NCBI GenBank assembly: GCA_012064385.1
Contig: QRDG01001522.1
Span: 124,001 to 188,000 of the forward strand
Length of the DNA: 64,000 bases
From: Puccinellia tenuiflora
Taxonomy: Eukaryota; Streptophyta; Magnoliopsida; Poales; Poaceae
Direction of reading: 5' to 3'
How positions within the stretch are numbered: position 1 is the stretch's first letter; each line of letters opens with the position of its first letter. The notes under the pieces were generated by a model. The model searched no databases and was not told the DNA's origin. It worked only from the letters and a program-made list of their open reading frames with translations. A program made the translations under genes and the position numbers. This document shows positions 33,940 to 44,197 of the stretch, in pieces.

Positions 33940-34484
33940 TGTCGTGGGGTTGTCACGACAAGTCCTTCCTCTGGGAAGGTGAGTTCTGGGGCCATTGATG
34001 ATCGAAGTACATAGGAGAGATTAATCTCGCCTAGGGACACAGATTTTACCCAGGTTTGGCCGCTCTTGATTAGAGGTAAAGACCTACTTCCTGCTTCTCT
34101 TTATTGCTCTAGATCTGATCTCGATTACAGGGTTCCGGCTCCTCTCTGGGGAGTCGGCGACTATGGATCTGGTCTTTCTGGATTGTTTAGAACTTATCAA
34201 TCTAAGGTCCAGGACCCCGCTTATAAAGGTCGCCGGGTCTCTGGACTTACAACCTACACCGAGTCATACTAGAACACGGAGTCCTACTCTACATCTTGGC
34301 CTTTCAAGTTAGGGCTCTGGGTTGTACTTGGACTCCTTCCTGGCGGGTCCCTTCTCCGTCATGGGCCTTGGTCGGCTTGTCTCCAGCCCATGCGACTTGA
34401 TGCGTGACTAGGCTTTGGCTTTCTTGGTCTTGACGGGTCTACTTTCTGGGTCCATGGGCCTACCTATAAAGTATCCCCCCATCA
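33940..34484 (-). repeat. Tat-2 3' LTR
   Basis: Starts TGTCGTGGGGTTGTCACGAC on the plus strand and ends CCCCCCATCA; it is the reverse complement of the Tat-1 LTR type. CTTATAAAG near 34214 is the TATA box. It is followed by GTAGCCCCCGAA, the inverted polypurine tract. Confidence 0.93.
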
Positions 34485-35032
34485 GTAGCCCCCGAATTTA
34501 TCTTGGGCGCAGCTTTGCGGCTTCCTCTGACTCCTTGGGTCGACTCCTTGGTTCAACTTCTTTAATCTGAGTTTTCAACTCAGAAGTCGCCTGCTGCTAG
34601 CTCCAAGATGAATTCCTGCATAAAAACACATCACACATATAAATGAGTTCATCCTCATTCCTTGTTCAAGCCACCACCCTTGCCTTTGCACTAGCTGGCC
34701 GAGTTTGTTATGACTCTTGCGAACAAGGACTGGATAACTTGACTCTCATTGTCACAGGACTCGCCATTCTGAGACAAGCCGGCTCCTTCCACTTCTGTGA
34801 ATTTAGTTTTTCTCTATTATAATTTCCTGTCTGGCTTTTAGCCGCTGAATCGTTATCACCGAATCGTTATCCACAGTTTACTGTGGACCACCACTGTAAC
34901 TCTCTAGGGTTTTTACCCCTTTATAAATCGCGAAGGGGTAAGTCTCAAAACCCTCACTTCCCCTTCAGCTCAAATCTCCCCTTTCTCTTAGCTCCTTGCC
35001 TTCCCGCGCTCAGCACACACCGCCCGCTCGCC
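34485..35032 (+). promoter_or_regulatory. Upstream region and promoter of the Tat-2 antisense gene
   Basis: Contains TCCACAG-TTTA-CTGTGGA (34870-34887) and TTTATAAA (34920-34927), both conserved with Tat-1, 106 bases or more upstream of the ATG at 35033. CT-rich leader sequence follows. No other gene is seen in this stretch. Confidence 0.6.
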
Positions 35033-35168
35033 ATGGCACCCAAGCGCGCAAAGGTTGCACCCAAGGCCAAGGCCTCCTCATCAAGCAGGACGGTCGATAT
35101 CGCCGTCGCGGCCGCCGCCGCCACTAAAGCTCCTTCCTCCAAGCGCTCGATCTCCGCCGATTGGGGCG

Positions 35169-35625
35169 CACTACTAGGAAACTAGCTATAGGTGGAAGGT
35201 GTTTTTGTGGCGCATCTAGTATGCCGTGCGCCACTGATAATATTCTGTGGCGCATGTCTGACGATGCGCCACAGAAAGTTTAGGGTTTTTGTGGCGCACT
35301 AGTTCCCCGTGCGCCACTAAATTAGAAATTTCTGTGGCGCATTAGATACCATGCGCCACAGAAAAGATGTGGGCCCCACCACCAACGGCTGGATGGCATC
35401 CTACCACACCTTTTCTGTGGCGCATGAAGTTTGATGCGCCACAAAAAGTAGAATTTCAGTGGCGCATCTGGACGTATGCGCCACAGAATATAGCGTGGGC
35501 CCGGCACCAAATGATTGGGGGAGGTGTTTCTGTGGCGCATGAAATCACATGCGCCACAGAAATATGGATTTCTGTGGCGCATGGAAGTTCATGCGCCACA
35601 AAATGCCTTTCCAGAATTACAAAAA
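35169..35625. repeat. CACTA-1 left terminal and subterminal repeats
   Basis: After the terminal inverted repeat, TGTGGCGCAN and its complement alternate in about a dozen copies from 35214 to 35605, pairing into short hairpins. Known CACTA subterminal repeats bind the element's TnpA-like protein. The frames reading SVAHMKSHAPQ-like peptides here are by-products of the repeat. Confidence 0.92.
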
Positions 35626-35921
35626 GGGCAGCCCCCACTCACCACCCCCCATTGTCTTCTTCTTCCCCTCTCCTTCCACCTTGAGCAGCTCGTGTTCCTC
35701 CTCCCTCCCACCCCATTTTGCTCATACTTTTCTCCATTCTTTGTAGTTAAACCTAATTTATTTGATAGGTAATTGGTGAGGGGGCCGGGGGAGGCTCGAT
35801 CCATATATACTCCTTTCCCAAATACATCTCTTTTTCTCTCCAACACCGCACACTCTCTCTCATCGATCGTGGTCACATCTCGGTGACAAATCTACTAGGT
35901 GAGTATAGTTGGATGGACATG

Positions 35922-35962
35922 CATATGCATGTTTTGTGTGGCCGGCACAAAACATGCATATG
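35922..35962. repeat. Perfect 17 bp inverted repeat in the CACTA-1 leader
   Basis: CATATGCATGTTTTGTG and its exact complement are separated by the 7 bases TGGCCGG. Confidence 0.95.
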
Positions 35963-36122
35963 AAGGGGCGGTTTGGACGATGGCGAGACGTTTGTTTGTT
36001 GTGCTCCGACCATCGTGTCGTGGAGATGTGGATATTTTTGTGAAATGCTTGCAGGTACCCCGAGAGGCCCTTGAGATTGCCGGAACGTCGATTAACTTCC
36101 GTTCCGGCGAATTCGGGTACTC

Positions 36123-36202
36123 CATATGTCCCTTTTTTAGCAAAGGTCATGCCGAAATTTTTAAAAATTTCGGCATGACCTTTGCTAAAAAAGGGACATA
36201 TG
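36123..36202. repeat. Perfect 80 bp palindrome in the CACTA-1 leader
   Basis: The arm 36123-36162 (starts CATATGTCCCTTTTTTAGC) is exactly complementary to 36163-36202 with no spacer. With the ~80 bases before it (from about 36040) it forms a module repeated at 41003-41161 and 41699-41864. A GT/GC microsatellite follows immediately. Confidence 0.97.
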
Positions 36203-36304
36203 TGTGTGTGTGCGCGTGTGCGTGTGTGTGTGCGCGTGTGGATGTTGCGGTTTTACTTAACATACTCTCGTTTCTTATTTCTGCTTTATCTATATATAGC
36301 AACC

Positions 36305-39300
36305 ATGGTCATCAAGATGAGCTCCAGTCAAATCGGTAGATACAAGGAAGAAGCAAAGGCGGACATGATTCGGTGCAACAGGCACCAGATAAGATGTCCG
36401 TGTCGAACATGCAAACTCGTGAGCTGGATCGACCCTGATTCCGGACAATTGGAGGAACACCTACTCAGGCGCGGTTTCTGGATAGGCTTCAACAAGGCGC
36501 CGACAGCAAATGGTGCGCATGAAAACGAGGGCGGGCGAGAAGACGAAGAGTCTCCCGGACATGGTTATCATGACGAAGGAGATGCCGGCGGACAAGATCA
36601 TCATGACGAAGGAGATGCCAGCGGACATGGTCATGATGAAGGAGTAGATGGTGGTGGAGAAGACGCGGATACGCAGACCTCGCTAACTTCGGCCTTGCAG
36701 GACACTCATCTTCAAGAACTCCTACTCAAGGAGACGAGCGACGCCAGAGGTGCAGCCAGAGAGAAAGCCAAGCTGGAGCAAATGAAGAAAGACGTGATGA
36801 CTCCGTTGTATCGTGATTGCCGGCCCCAGCATACGCGCTTGCATGTAACGCTTGATGCTCTACAGATGAAGGAGGAAAACAGATGGACCGACGTCAGCTT
36901 CAGTAAGCACCTGAAATTCTGGCACGATCATCTTCCCGAGGGGAACACATTGCCAAGCAGTATCGAGGAGGCCAAGAAAGTTGTGTGCCCTCTTGACCTA
37001 CCGTACGAGAGATACCATGCCTGCATCAATGATTGCGCAATTTATCGGGGCGTGTACAGGACAGAACAACATGTCCGGTGTGCGGCCAGGGACGGTACAA
37101 GAGTGGGAAGAATGTTCCTCGAAAAGTGGTCTGGTACTTTCCTCTCATTCCCCGTCTGCAGCGGTATTTCGTGGACCCTAAGGAAGCAAAGCTCATGCAA
37201 TGGCACGCGAAAAGGGAGAAGCCCGAAGAAGATCCAGAGAAGGGCGTGATCCTGACACACCCTTCAGACGCTTGCCAGTGGGAAGCATTGGACATGGCCT
37301 TCGAACATTTCGGGCGCGACGCAAGGAACGTTAGGCTGGGTATGAGCACCGATGGACTCAATCCGTTTGGCAACCAGAGTAGCACGCATAGCACCTGGCC
37401 CGTGTTTGTATGGCCTTACAACCTTCCCCCGTGGCTGTGCACGAAGCAAAAATACATACACATGAGTATTCTCATTCAGGGGCCGAAACAACCTGGTACC
37501 GACATACATCTATATCTCGCGCTATTGAAAGAGGAGTTAGCCAGGTTGTGGGAGACGCCAGTCCGTACGTGGGACGCCTACACTGGAGATTATTTCAATA
37601 TGAGAGCCGCGTTGCTCACGACGGTGCAGGACTATCCTGGTTGCTCATATGTATCAGCACAGGTAGGCCATGGATTCTGCGCATGTGTCAGGTGCATGGA
37701 TAAGACCCCGCATCTCCAGCTACCAAGGGATCCCGGGTCTTCGAAAACCGTGTTCCTAGGGGCTCGAAGGTGGCTTCGCATGGATCACCCATGGAGGAAA
37801 CGCGGTGATTTGTTCAATGGTAAAGAAGAGATCGAAAGAGCCCCGTGCCCGAGGAGCGGTGAAGAAATCGACGAGCTTTTGAAAAATTGGGAGGAGTGCC
37901 CTGCGCCGGGAAAGAAGCGACCGAGGGTAGACCCCCTGCTGGGTGTATGGAAAGCGAGGTCTGTTTTCCACGACTTGGAGTACTGGAAGGTACTCCACAC
38001 GCCCCATAGCCTCGATGTAATGCACATTACCAAGAACGTTACCGAGAGTCTGCTTGGCACTCTTTGCAACATGTCCGATAGGACCAAGGATGGGACGAAA
38101 GCAAGATACGATCTGAAATGGCTTGGCATAAGGAAAGATCTTCAGGCACCCGATAGTGATGACGACGATGATGATGATGATCAGACGGAAGGGACTCAAG
38201 GTCGCTGCAAAAGGGTAAAGAAGAACGTGGTGGTGCTTCCCGCTGCCTGCTTCACTATGAGTCCGGAGGAGCTCGAGAAGTTTTTTAGGTGCCTCCTAGG
38301 AGTCAAATTTCCTCACGGTTACGCGGGGAAGATAAGCAGATATCTGGACGCAACGAAGAAGAGGTTCAGCGGGATGAAGTCTCACGACTGTCACGTGCTG
38401 ATGACGCAGATACTCCCTGTTGCGATCCGAGGGCTAATGGACGAGCATGTCCGTGATACGCTGCTTGGCCTTTGCAACTTTATCGACGTCATCAACAGGA
38501 AGTCGATTGGCGTGAGGCAACTCCACAGGCTACAGGAAGAAATTGTGGTGATATTATGCGAGCTCGAGATTTACTTCCCGCCCGCATTCTTTGATATCTG
38601 CGTGCATCTCCTTCTCCATGTCGTTGATGACATCAGGCAGCTCGGGCCGACGTTCCTGCACTACATGATGCCGTTCGAAAGGCAGAACGGTGTCATGAAA
38701 CGATACGTCCGCAACAGGTCCCGTCCAGACGCAAGCATGGCCAAGGGCTTCCTGACCTACGAGTGCATCTCCTTCTGCCAGAATTATCTGAGCACCGAGA
38801 ACCAGGATGTTGGTCTGCCAATCAGGACGCACCTCGGCAGGCTCGAGGGATTTGGTCACCGCGAGGGCTACCGCTCACTCCATGTCGACATTCATGGTCG
38901 ACAAGACGACTTCAACAGGGCTCACCGGGTCACGCTACAACACTTACAATTGATCGAACCTTGGGTGGAAGAGCACAAAAGCTTAATCGAGCAGAATTAC
39001 ATCGACCTGGGCCGACCGAGGAAGAAGGGAGACGTAACCAGAGAGCACAACTCCAGCTTCACGCGTTGGTTCAAGAAAAGGCAACTGGTTCAAGCAAAGA
39101 GCATACCGCCAGCTACGGAAGATGAAAAACTCATATTCTTCTTATCACAGGGCCCCGGGCACAACGTAAAGACCTATCAGACGTACGACATCAGCGGTTA
39201 CAGATTCTGCACCGAGGAAAAGGACAGGAATAGCGAATATCAAAACTCAGGAGTAACTATGCTATCCTACGGCGATGACGAGGCTACTGTGAAGGAAAGA

Positions 39301-39774
39301 TTCTTCGGAAGGATTGAGGAGATATGGGAGCTCAACTACTGTGGACAGTTGGTGCCAATGTTCCGTGTGAGATGGGCCAAGGACGTCGTCAAAGAAGACC
39401 GGTATTTCACCACCATGGTAATACCCGATGCCAAATCGAAGAACGCCTCCACGAAAAATGAGCCATGGGTACTCGCTAGCCAAGTCGAGCAATGCTTCTT
39501 CATTACCGACCCGTCAAAGCCTAGCCGTGTTGTCGTGAGGAGGGGCAAGAGGAGCATCATCGGAATGGAAGGAGACGCCAACGAGGAAGACTTGGACAAG
39601 AACGGCGATCCGAAGATCGAGGAGGAATTCGACAAGTACTTCGACATGCCTACTACTAGCAAAGAAAGACGGAAGACCTCCCTACCTACTAAAGGTTGTC
39701 CGTTCACGCGAAGAAATCTCAAGGTGCCCGGCCTGAAGTATTCAACCGCGAAGAAGGGAAAGAAGAGAAGCTAG
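36305..39774 (+). pseudogene. CACTA-1 transposase, TNP2 type, one frameshift
   Basis: The ATG at 36305 (CAACCATGG context) opens MVIKMSSSQIG. The first ~60 residues hold a transposase-associated domain (IRCPCRTC, then LEEHLLRRGFW), followed by an acidic His/Asp-rich linker. Near 37058 a one-base loss moves the frame; the protein continues (DRTTCPVCGQGRYK) to 39774. The Transposase_21 core includes VWYFPLIPRLQRYF, MSTDGLNPFG and LPPWLC. A poly-Asp run at ~38155 precedes a DUF4218-type region (HLLLHVVDDIRQLGP, MKRYVRNRSRPDASMA) and a DUF4216-type region (YFTTMVIPDAKSK). Total ~1155 residues, near the family's usual size. It cuts and joins element ends in the nucleus. Apart from the frameshift it is fully open, so decay is recent. 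Confidence 0.93.
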
Positions 39775-40132
39775 CTCGGAACCGAGACGAAGAAGACTTT
39801 TTTGGTGTATTTAATTTGTGTGTGTGTGTGAGACAATGCAAGCATATTTATGTATTCAATGAATATGTATGAGAGAAATTGTGTGTGAGACAATGCAAGA
39901 GCATATATATGTATTAAATGAATTGAATATGTATGACACATTGTGTGTATTTTGTAACCAAATTTAACCAAAAATAATTTAAAGAAAAAAATTAAAGAAA
40001 TAAAAAGTGTGAGGCGACCCCCACGCTGCCCTTTAATTCTTCCCCAAAATTTTCCTACAACTAAAGATTAAAAAAACACAAGCATATTTATTCTTTCAAT
40101 AAAATTTAACCAAAAAAATTAAGAAACAAAAC

Positions 40133-40220
40133 ATTCTGTGGCGCATCCCTCTGCAGATGCGCCACAGAATGTCGATAATTCTGTGGCGCATCACTCCGGA
40201 GGTGCGCCACAGAATTATCG
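40133..40220. repeat. Internal island of CACTA-1 terminal-type repeats
   Basis: Two back-to-back hairpins, ATTCTGTGGCGCATC...GATGCGCCACAGAAT and ATTCTGTGGCGCATC...GTGCGCCACAGAAT, identical in type to the subterminal repeats of both ends, here in the middle of the element just upstream of the second gene. Confidence 0.93.
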
Positions 40221-41002
40221 CGCCTCCACTTACATGTGGGGCCTCCCCCGCGCTGCCGCCTCTCTCTAATTCCTTCCAAATTTCGCGGATTATTCGCGCC
40301 TCCCCGTCGCCCCCGACGCCGCCGCAACTCCCCGTCGCCGGCGACCTCGATCCCCTGCGCCCCGGCCGCCCCCGCCCGAGCCGCGCCGCCGCCCACCACG
40401 CGGCCGTGCTCGACCGCGCCGCCGCCCGAGCCGCGCCCCGGCCAGCCCCTCTCTCCCTCCCCTTCCCTCCCCTCCGCGCCGCCGTCACCTCCCCTCCCCT
40501 CGCCGTCGAGCCGCCCTGGGCCAGGCACGAGCCACCGACGACCTCAACTCGCCATCCTCGCCGAGGTACTGCCCCTCTCTCCCTCCCCTCCCTCTCCTGC
40601 CATGGTTGCACACTAGGTGCTTGATGAAATGTGCAAACAAATTTTCTAGGTTTCAGTTGCAAGTGCTAAGTGTTTTTCTAAGTGTTGTTGCTACTGTTGT
40701 TGCTAGTGCTAGCAATTGCACTATAGTGTCATTGCTAGAGACCAAAAAAATTACAAAATTTTCCGAAGTGTTGTTGCTAGTGCTAGTAATTTTCCTAAGT
40801 GTCATTGCTAGTACTAGTGCTAGTGCTAACTAGTAATTGCTTGCTTGCTGCAAGCAAGCACACTAGTTGAGGACATATGGGTTGCTTTGTGTTGTTGCTT
40901 GCTGCATATGGTTGTCAAGGACATAGTGCTAGTGCTAGTGTCATTGCTAATGCTAAGTGTTGTTAAGATGCATTCTTGTTTGTGTTAATGCCGACCATTA
41001 TT

Positions 41003-41161
41003 TGTGAAATGCAGGTACCCGTGAGGCCCTTGAGATTGCCGGAACGTCGATTAACTTCCGTTCCGGCAAATTCGGGTACTCCATATGTCCCTTTTTTAGC
41101 AAAGGTCATGCCGAATTTTTTCGTGAATTTTAGCATGACTTTGCTAAAAGTAGGACATATG
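41003..41161. repeat. Hairpin module copy 2 (CACTA-1)
   Basis: Shares GAGGCCCTTGAGATTGCCGG and the stem CCGGAACG...CGTTCCGG with copy 1, then an 80 bp fold-back at 41082-41161 starting CATATGTCCC and ending GGACATATG. The arms carry several mismatches and a CGTG loop. It is preceded by an AAATGCAG acceptor-like motif. Confidence 0.93.
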
Positions 41162-41698
41162 GGGTATTCCGACTAATGCATGTGCCGATGATTAAAATGA
41201 AGTGACACCATGTGATCCCGGGGATGGCGCTAGTGAGCCTTGTATATGCACGAATACACATCGTGCATCCTACTTGGCTCACTCGCACCATCCCTGGAAC
41301 TTTTGTGTGTCCAATCTAAGTATGAGGCACACATCCAAATTACTTATAGTATTTTGTAAGCCTCCAAAGTTGGTACTTTTTAACTATTTTGAAGTTGCAT
41401 TTTTAGTTGCTGCTAGGTGCTTTTGCTGCTAGCTACTTTTGTGAAATGTGTGTGCTAGATGCTAAATCATGGTTTGGTTAATTTATTGCAGCACCACAAG
41501 GAGCACCTCCACCACGCCGATCTCGGACCCGAGCCTCCCTTCCTACCTGAGGTAGTTCCTCTCTCCCTCGATGTGGATGTGGATGTGGTGATGTATGTGT
41601 TGAAGTGATGCTGTTGCCGGCCAGCGATGCCGGCCGGAAATCTGTTGATGTGTTGATGTGATGGATGCTGTTGCCGGCCAGCGATGCCGGCCATTATT

Positions 41699-41864
41699 TG
41701 TGAAATGCTTGTGCAGGTACCCCGAGAGGCCCTTGAGATTGTCGGAACGTTGATTAACTTCCGTTCCGGCAAATTCGGGTACTCCATATGTCCCTTTTTT
41801 AGCAAAGGTCATGCCGAAATTTTTCGTGAATTTTGGCATGACTTTGCTAAAAATATGACATATG
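41699..41864. repeat. Hairpin module copy 3 (CACTA-1)
   Basis: Same layout as copy 2; the fold-back is 41785-41864, again exactly 80 bp with imperfect arms and a CGTG loop. The shared downstream sequence GGGTATTGCGACTAATGCAT continues to about 41885. Confidence 0.93.
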
Positions 41865-41973
41865 GGGTATTGCGACTAATGCATGGGGCGGGGTATCTTA
41901 GTACTTAGTTAAGTGATTTTTTCCTTATATTTGGTGTACTAACTTTGACGTTTTTTTTCTTATAGGTGCGAAC

Positions 41974-43559
41974 ATGGCTGACAATAATGAGGCCGGGGGT
42001 TCTCGAATAGGAGGCGAGGAACCGATAGAGGAAAATAGTATGATTCAGATGGTCATCGCACAGGCAGTGACAAAGACGTTGATGTCGCTCTTTCCTACCG
42101 TCTGTGAGGGTGTCAGGGTATGGATTGAGGGAGGGAAAAAAGGGCCTCCCCCAATGATCAGCTTCGGCTCCAACAAGTACTCAATCAATGTGGCTACAGA
42201 AGATGCACCCCCAGCATCCCCAGAGGTAAAGAAGAAGAAGCACAGGAAGAGAAGTAAGCCAGCTCCTAAGACGACTATCCGGGGGTATGAAGACATGGTA
42301 TCACCCCGTGCGGATGGCGTGACCCGAGTTCATGAAGCTGGTCAACCGATCCTGTCTCGGGAGCTGCTCCACCTTGCAGACGGATGCATGCTCTCTTTGC
42401 AAAATGCTATCTTGACGCTAGAGGGCAACCTTCTTAAAGAAGAGGATCCAAATTACCCGGTGTTCACTGTCAAGGTGCCAAAGTACTTGGCTGACTTCGT
42501 CCATGAAGCCCCCGCGGATTATTTCTTCATATCGTACGAGGACGTCTTCAAGCTGTTTCACTATAGACGGTTGGACTATAACTTGGTCCGCCTATACGCA
42601 CTCAACCAGGCGATGAGGATCAGGAGAGATAATACCCCGTACGTCAAGGTAGTGGATCCCTACTACATGCGTGACAGCCAGCTGGTGGAAGGATCAACGA
42701 CACGGGCCATGGCCACGGAGTTCCTCCAGAGAATCATGCTGAACAACCAGGATAAGAACAGCCTTCTTCTGCCTTTCTTTTCCGAGTAAGTACACATCCG
42801 GTCGCCGCCGTCGTATCTTATGCTTTATTATAAATTTCTTCCGTTGTTGATCATTTCCAACATTCCGTTTCAATTGTGTTGAGCAGTGACGAGTACTGCG
42901 TACTCATCATCCTAAACCCGAGGTGGTCCGTTGCCACTTATATCGACTCAGGGAGTCTTAAAGACTACACCAGAATAAAGGGTGTTCTCGATGAGGCTCT
43001 CGAGGGCTATGCCCAAAAGGGAGGCCACTTCCATGAAGGAAAGGAACGTTTCACGAAGGAGAAGAAACACATTTTCTGCCATGGGACCGGGTTCCATTGC
43101 ATCAAGCATGCGACTGGCAGCGTGAAGGATGCCTTCTACGTCCTCCATCACATTAAAGGGTTTGTCCGGGATGCAGAGAAAACGAGGTGGCCATCTAGTC
43201 TCCAAGAATGGACCAAACTTAGAGGGGAAATCACCGACGCTGATCTTAGAGAAGAATTCCATCGCATCCGGATGCAGTTATCGCAAATCATCGTGGAAGA
43301 TGTCATGACAGAAGGGGGGTCCTTACACAACCCCAGAGGTAATTTGTCCATCTCCAGCCAAATATATATCCCAATCCACTCGATATATTATTAACCAAAT
43401 ATATATCCCAATCCATCTGCAGGGATGTCTAAGTGGGAGATCGAAGACCGCCTAGACAAGCAAAATGACATGAGGACGTGGCTGACGAAAGACTGCTTTA
43501 AACCGTTCCCTGAGCCGATAAAAAAGAAGGCTCAATCCTGCAGCTACCAGTGGAGCTAG
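41974..43559 (+). CDS. CACTA-1 second gene: Ulp1-protease-like protein
   Basis: Three exons by consensus: 41974-42785, 42887-43338, 43423-43559, giving ~466 residues starting MADNNEAGGSR and ending in TAG. The N-terminal part has a basic KKKKHRKRSK stretch (likely nuclear localisation) and a central segment similar in layout to CACTA-borne Ulp1/DUF-type proteins (FLQRIMLNN, LLLPFFSD across the splice). After it, CVLIILNPRWSVATYIDSG resembles the His/Asp part of a C48 cysteine protease, and GSVKDAFYVLHHIKGFV sits where the catalytic D-C-G would be, without the cysteine. So it is probably a non-catalytic relative, perhaps the TnpA-like partner of the transposase. Another frame at the 3' end (LPVELDVFSISDP) hints that the original tail was longer. 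Confidence 0.7.
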
Positions 43560-43589
43560 ACGTGTTCTCCATTAGCGACCCAGCAAATT

Positions 43590-43920
43590 AGTCATAGTAC
43601 AAATAAAGTGACCCAGCAAAGACCCCAGCAGCGACTCAAGAAGAAGAGACTCCAGCGGCTCCTCCGACAGAGACCCTCGACGAGTGGGCTGAGGTTGCTT
43701 CAGCGTCGGGTGCAGGAACCACCGTGATAAGTGGGCCCTAGTGATTGCTTAGACATTAAGGGAACACTAGGCCCCACTTATCATCGGAGGTTCCTGCGTC
43801 CGACGCTGAAGCACCCTCAGCCCACTTGTCGAGGGTCTCTGCCGGAGGAGCCACTGGAGTCTCTTCTTTTTGAGTCGCTGCTGGGGTCTCTTGCTGGGTC
43901 ACTATATTTGTACAATGACT
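43590..43920. repeat. Large inverted duplication at the 3' end of the CACTA-1 second gene
   Basis: The left arm 43590-43743 and right arm 43765-43920 are inverted copies (~154 bp each, roughly nine in ten bases matching by eye) with a 21-base spacer. Read outward, both arms encode nearly the same Pro/Glu/Ala-rich peptide (TPAATQEEETPAAPP on the left, TPAATQKEETPVAPP on the right, opposite strand), so a tail-coding segment was duplicated in inverted orientation. Confidence 0.95.
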
Positions 43921-44041
43921 TATGTGACATGAGATGAACTTTTGTACCCCTAAATTCAGCACTTGTAATCAATGTGTGAAACGATTAACTTATGTATCAT
44001 GACTTGTGTAATAATCGTGTATCTTGGGCTCTAAGTAATGT

Positions 44042-44161
44042 GATATACCTGTATTTCCTATAATATATACCTGTATTTTCTGTAATAAATCTGTAATTCC
44101 TATAATATACCTGTATTTTCTGTAATATACCTGTATTTTCTGTAATATACCTGTATTTATA
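44042..44161. repeat. Short tandem repeat (ATATACCTGTATTTTCTGTA)
   Basis: About six imperfect copies of a ~20 bp unit in AT-rich DNA between the inverted duplication and the right subterminal repeats. Confidence 0.9.
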
Positions 44162-44197
44162 CAGCAGGCAGCAGAAATTTGAAAATACATTTAAATT

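Larger units (their letters stand above)
35804..36304 (+). promoter_or_regulatory. CACTA-1 transposase promoter, leader exon and leader intron
   Basis: TATATA at 35804-35809 is followed by a CT-rich leader. A donor TACTAG|GTGAGT near 35899 and an acceptor TATATAG near 36299 suggest a ~400 bp leader intron ending just before the ATG at 36305. The putative intron contains two perfect hairpins (35922-35962 and 36123-36202) and a GT/GC microsatellite (36200-36240). The splice calls are inferred from consensus only. Confidence 0.5.
39775..41973 (+). mobile_element. CACTA-1 region between its two genes
   Basis: Contains, in order: AT-rich 3' flank of the transposase; an island of terminal-type repeats (40133-40220); a CpG-rich leader-like stretch (40225-40600) ending near the donor GCCGAG|GTACTG; a low-complexity tract rich in TTGCTAGTGCTAGT (about 40680-40960); two hairpin modules (41003-41182, 41699-41885); an inverted repeat near 41222-41291; a second leader exon candidate (about 41491-41550); and the direct repeat GTTGCCGGCCAGCGATGCCG at about 41611 and 41669. 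An acceptor TTCTTATAG precedes the second gene. No further coding gene is seen; open frames in the GC-rich part look fortuitous. Confidence 0.7.

Noticed and set aside
35214..35605. Regular short repeats with spacers, CRISPR-like at first sight
   Set aside because: Repeats alternate in orientation, spacers vary in length, and they lie next to a CACTA terminus in plant DNA: subterminal transposase-binding repeats.
35860..36150. ORFs in the hairpin modules (also 41467-41839) with a shared peptide
   Set aside because: The peptide recurs only because the module is repeated; frames are broken by the palindrome and differ between copies.
40157..40662. GC-rich ORFs on both strands upstream of the CACTA-1 second gene
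   Set aside because: Low-complexity Pro/Arg/Ala products overlapping on opposite strands; best explained as a CpG-rich leader.
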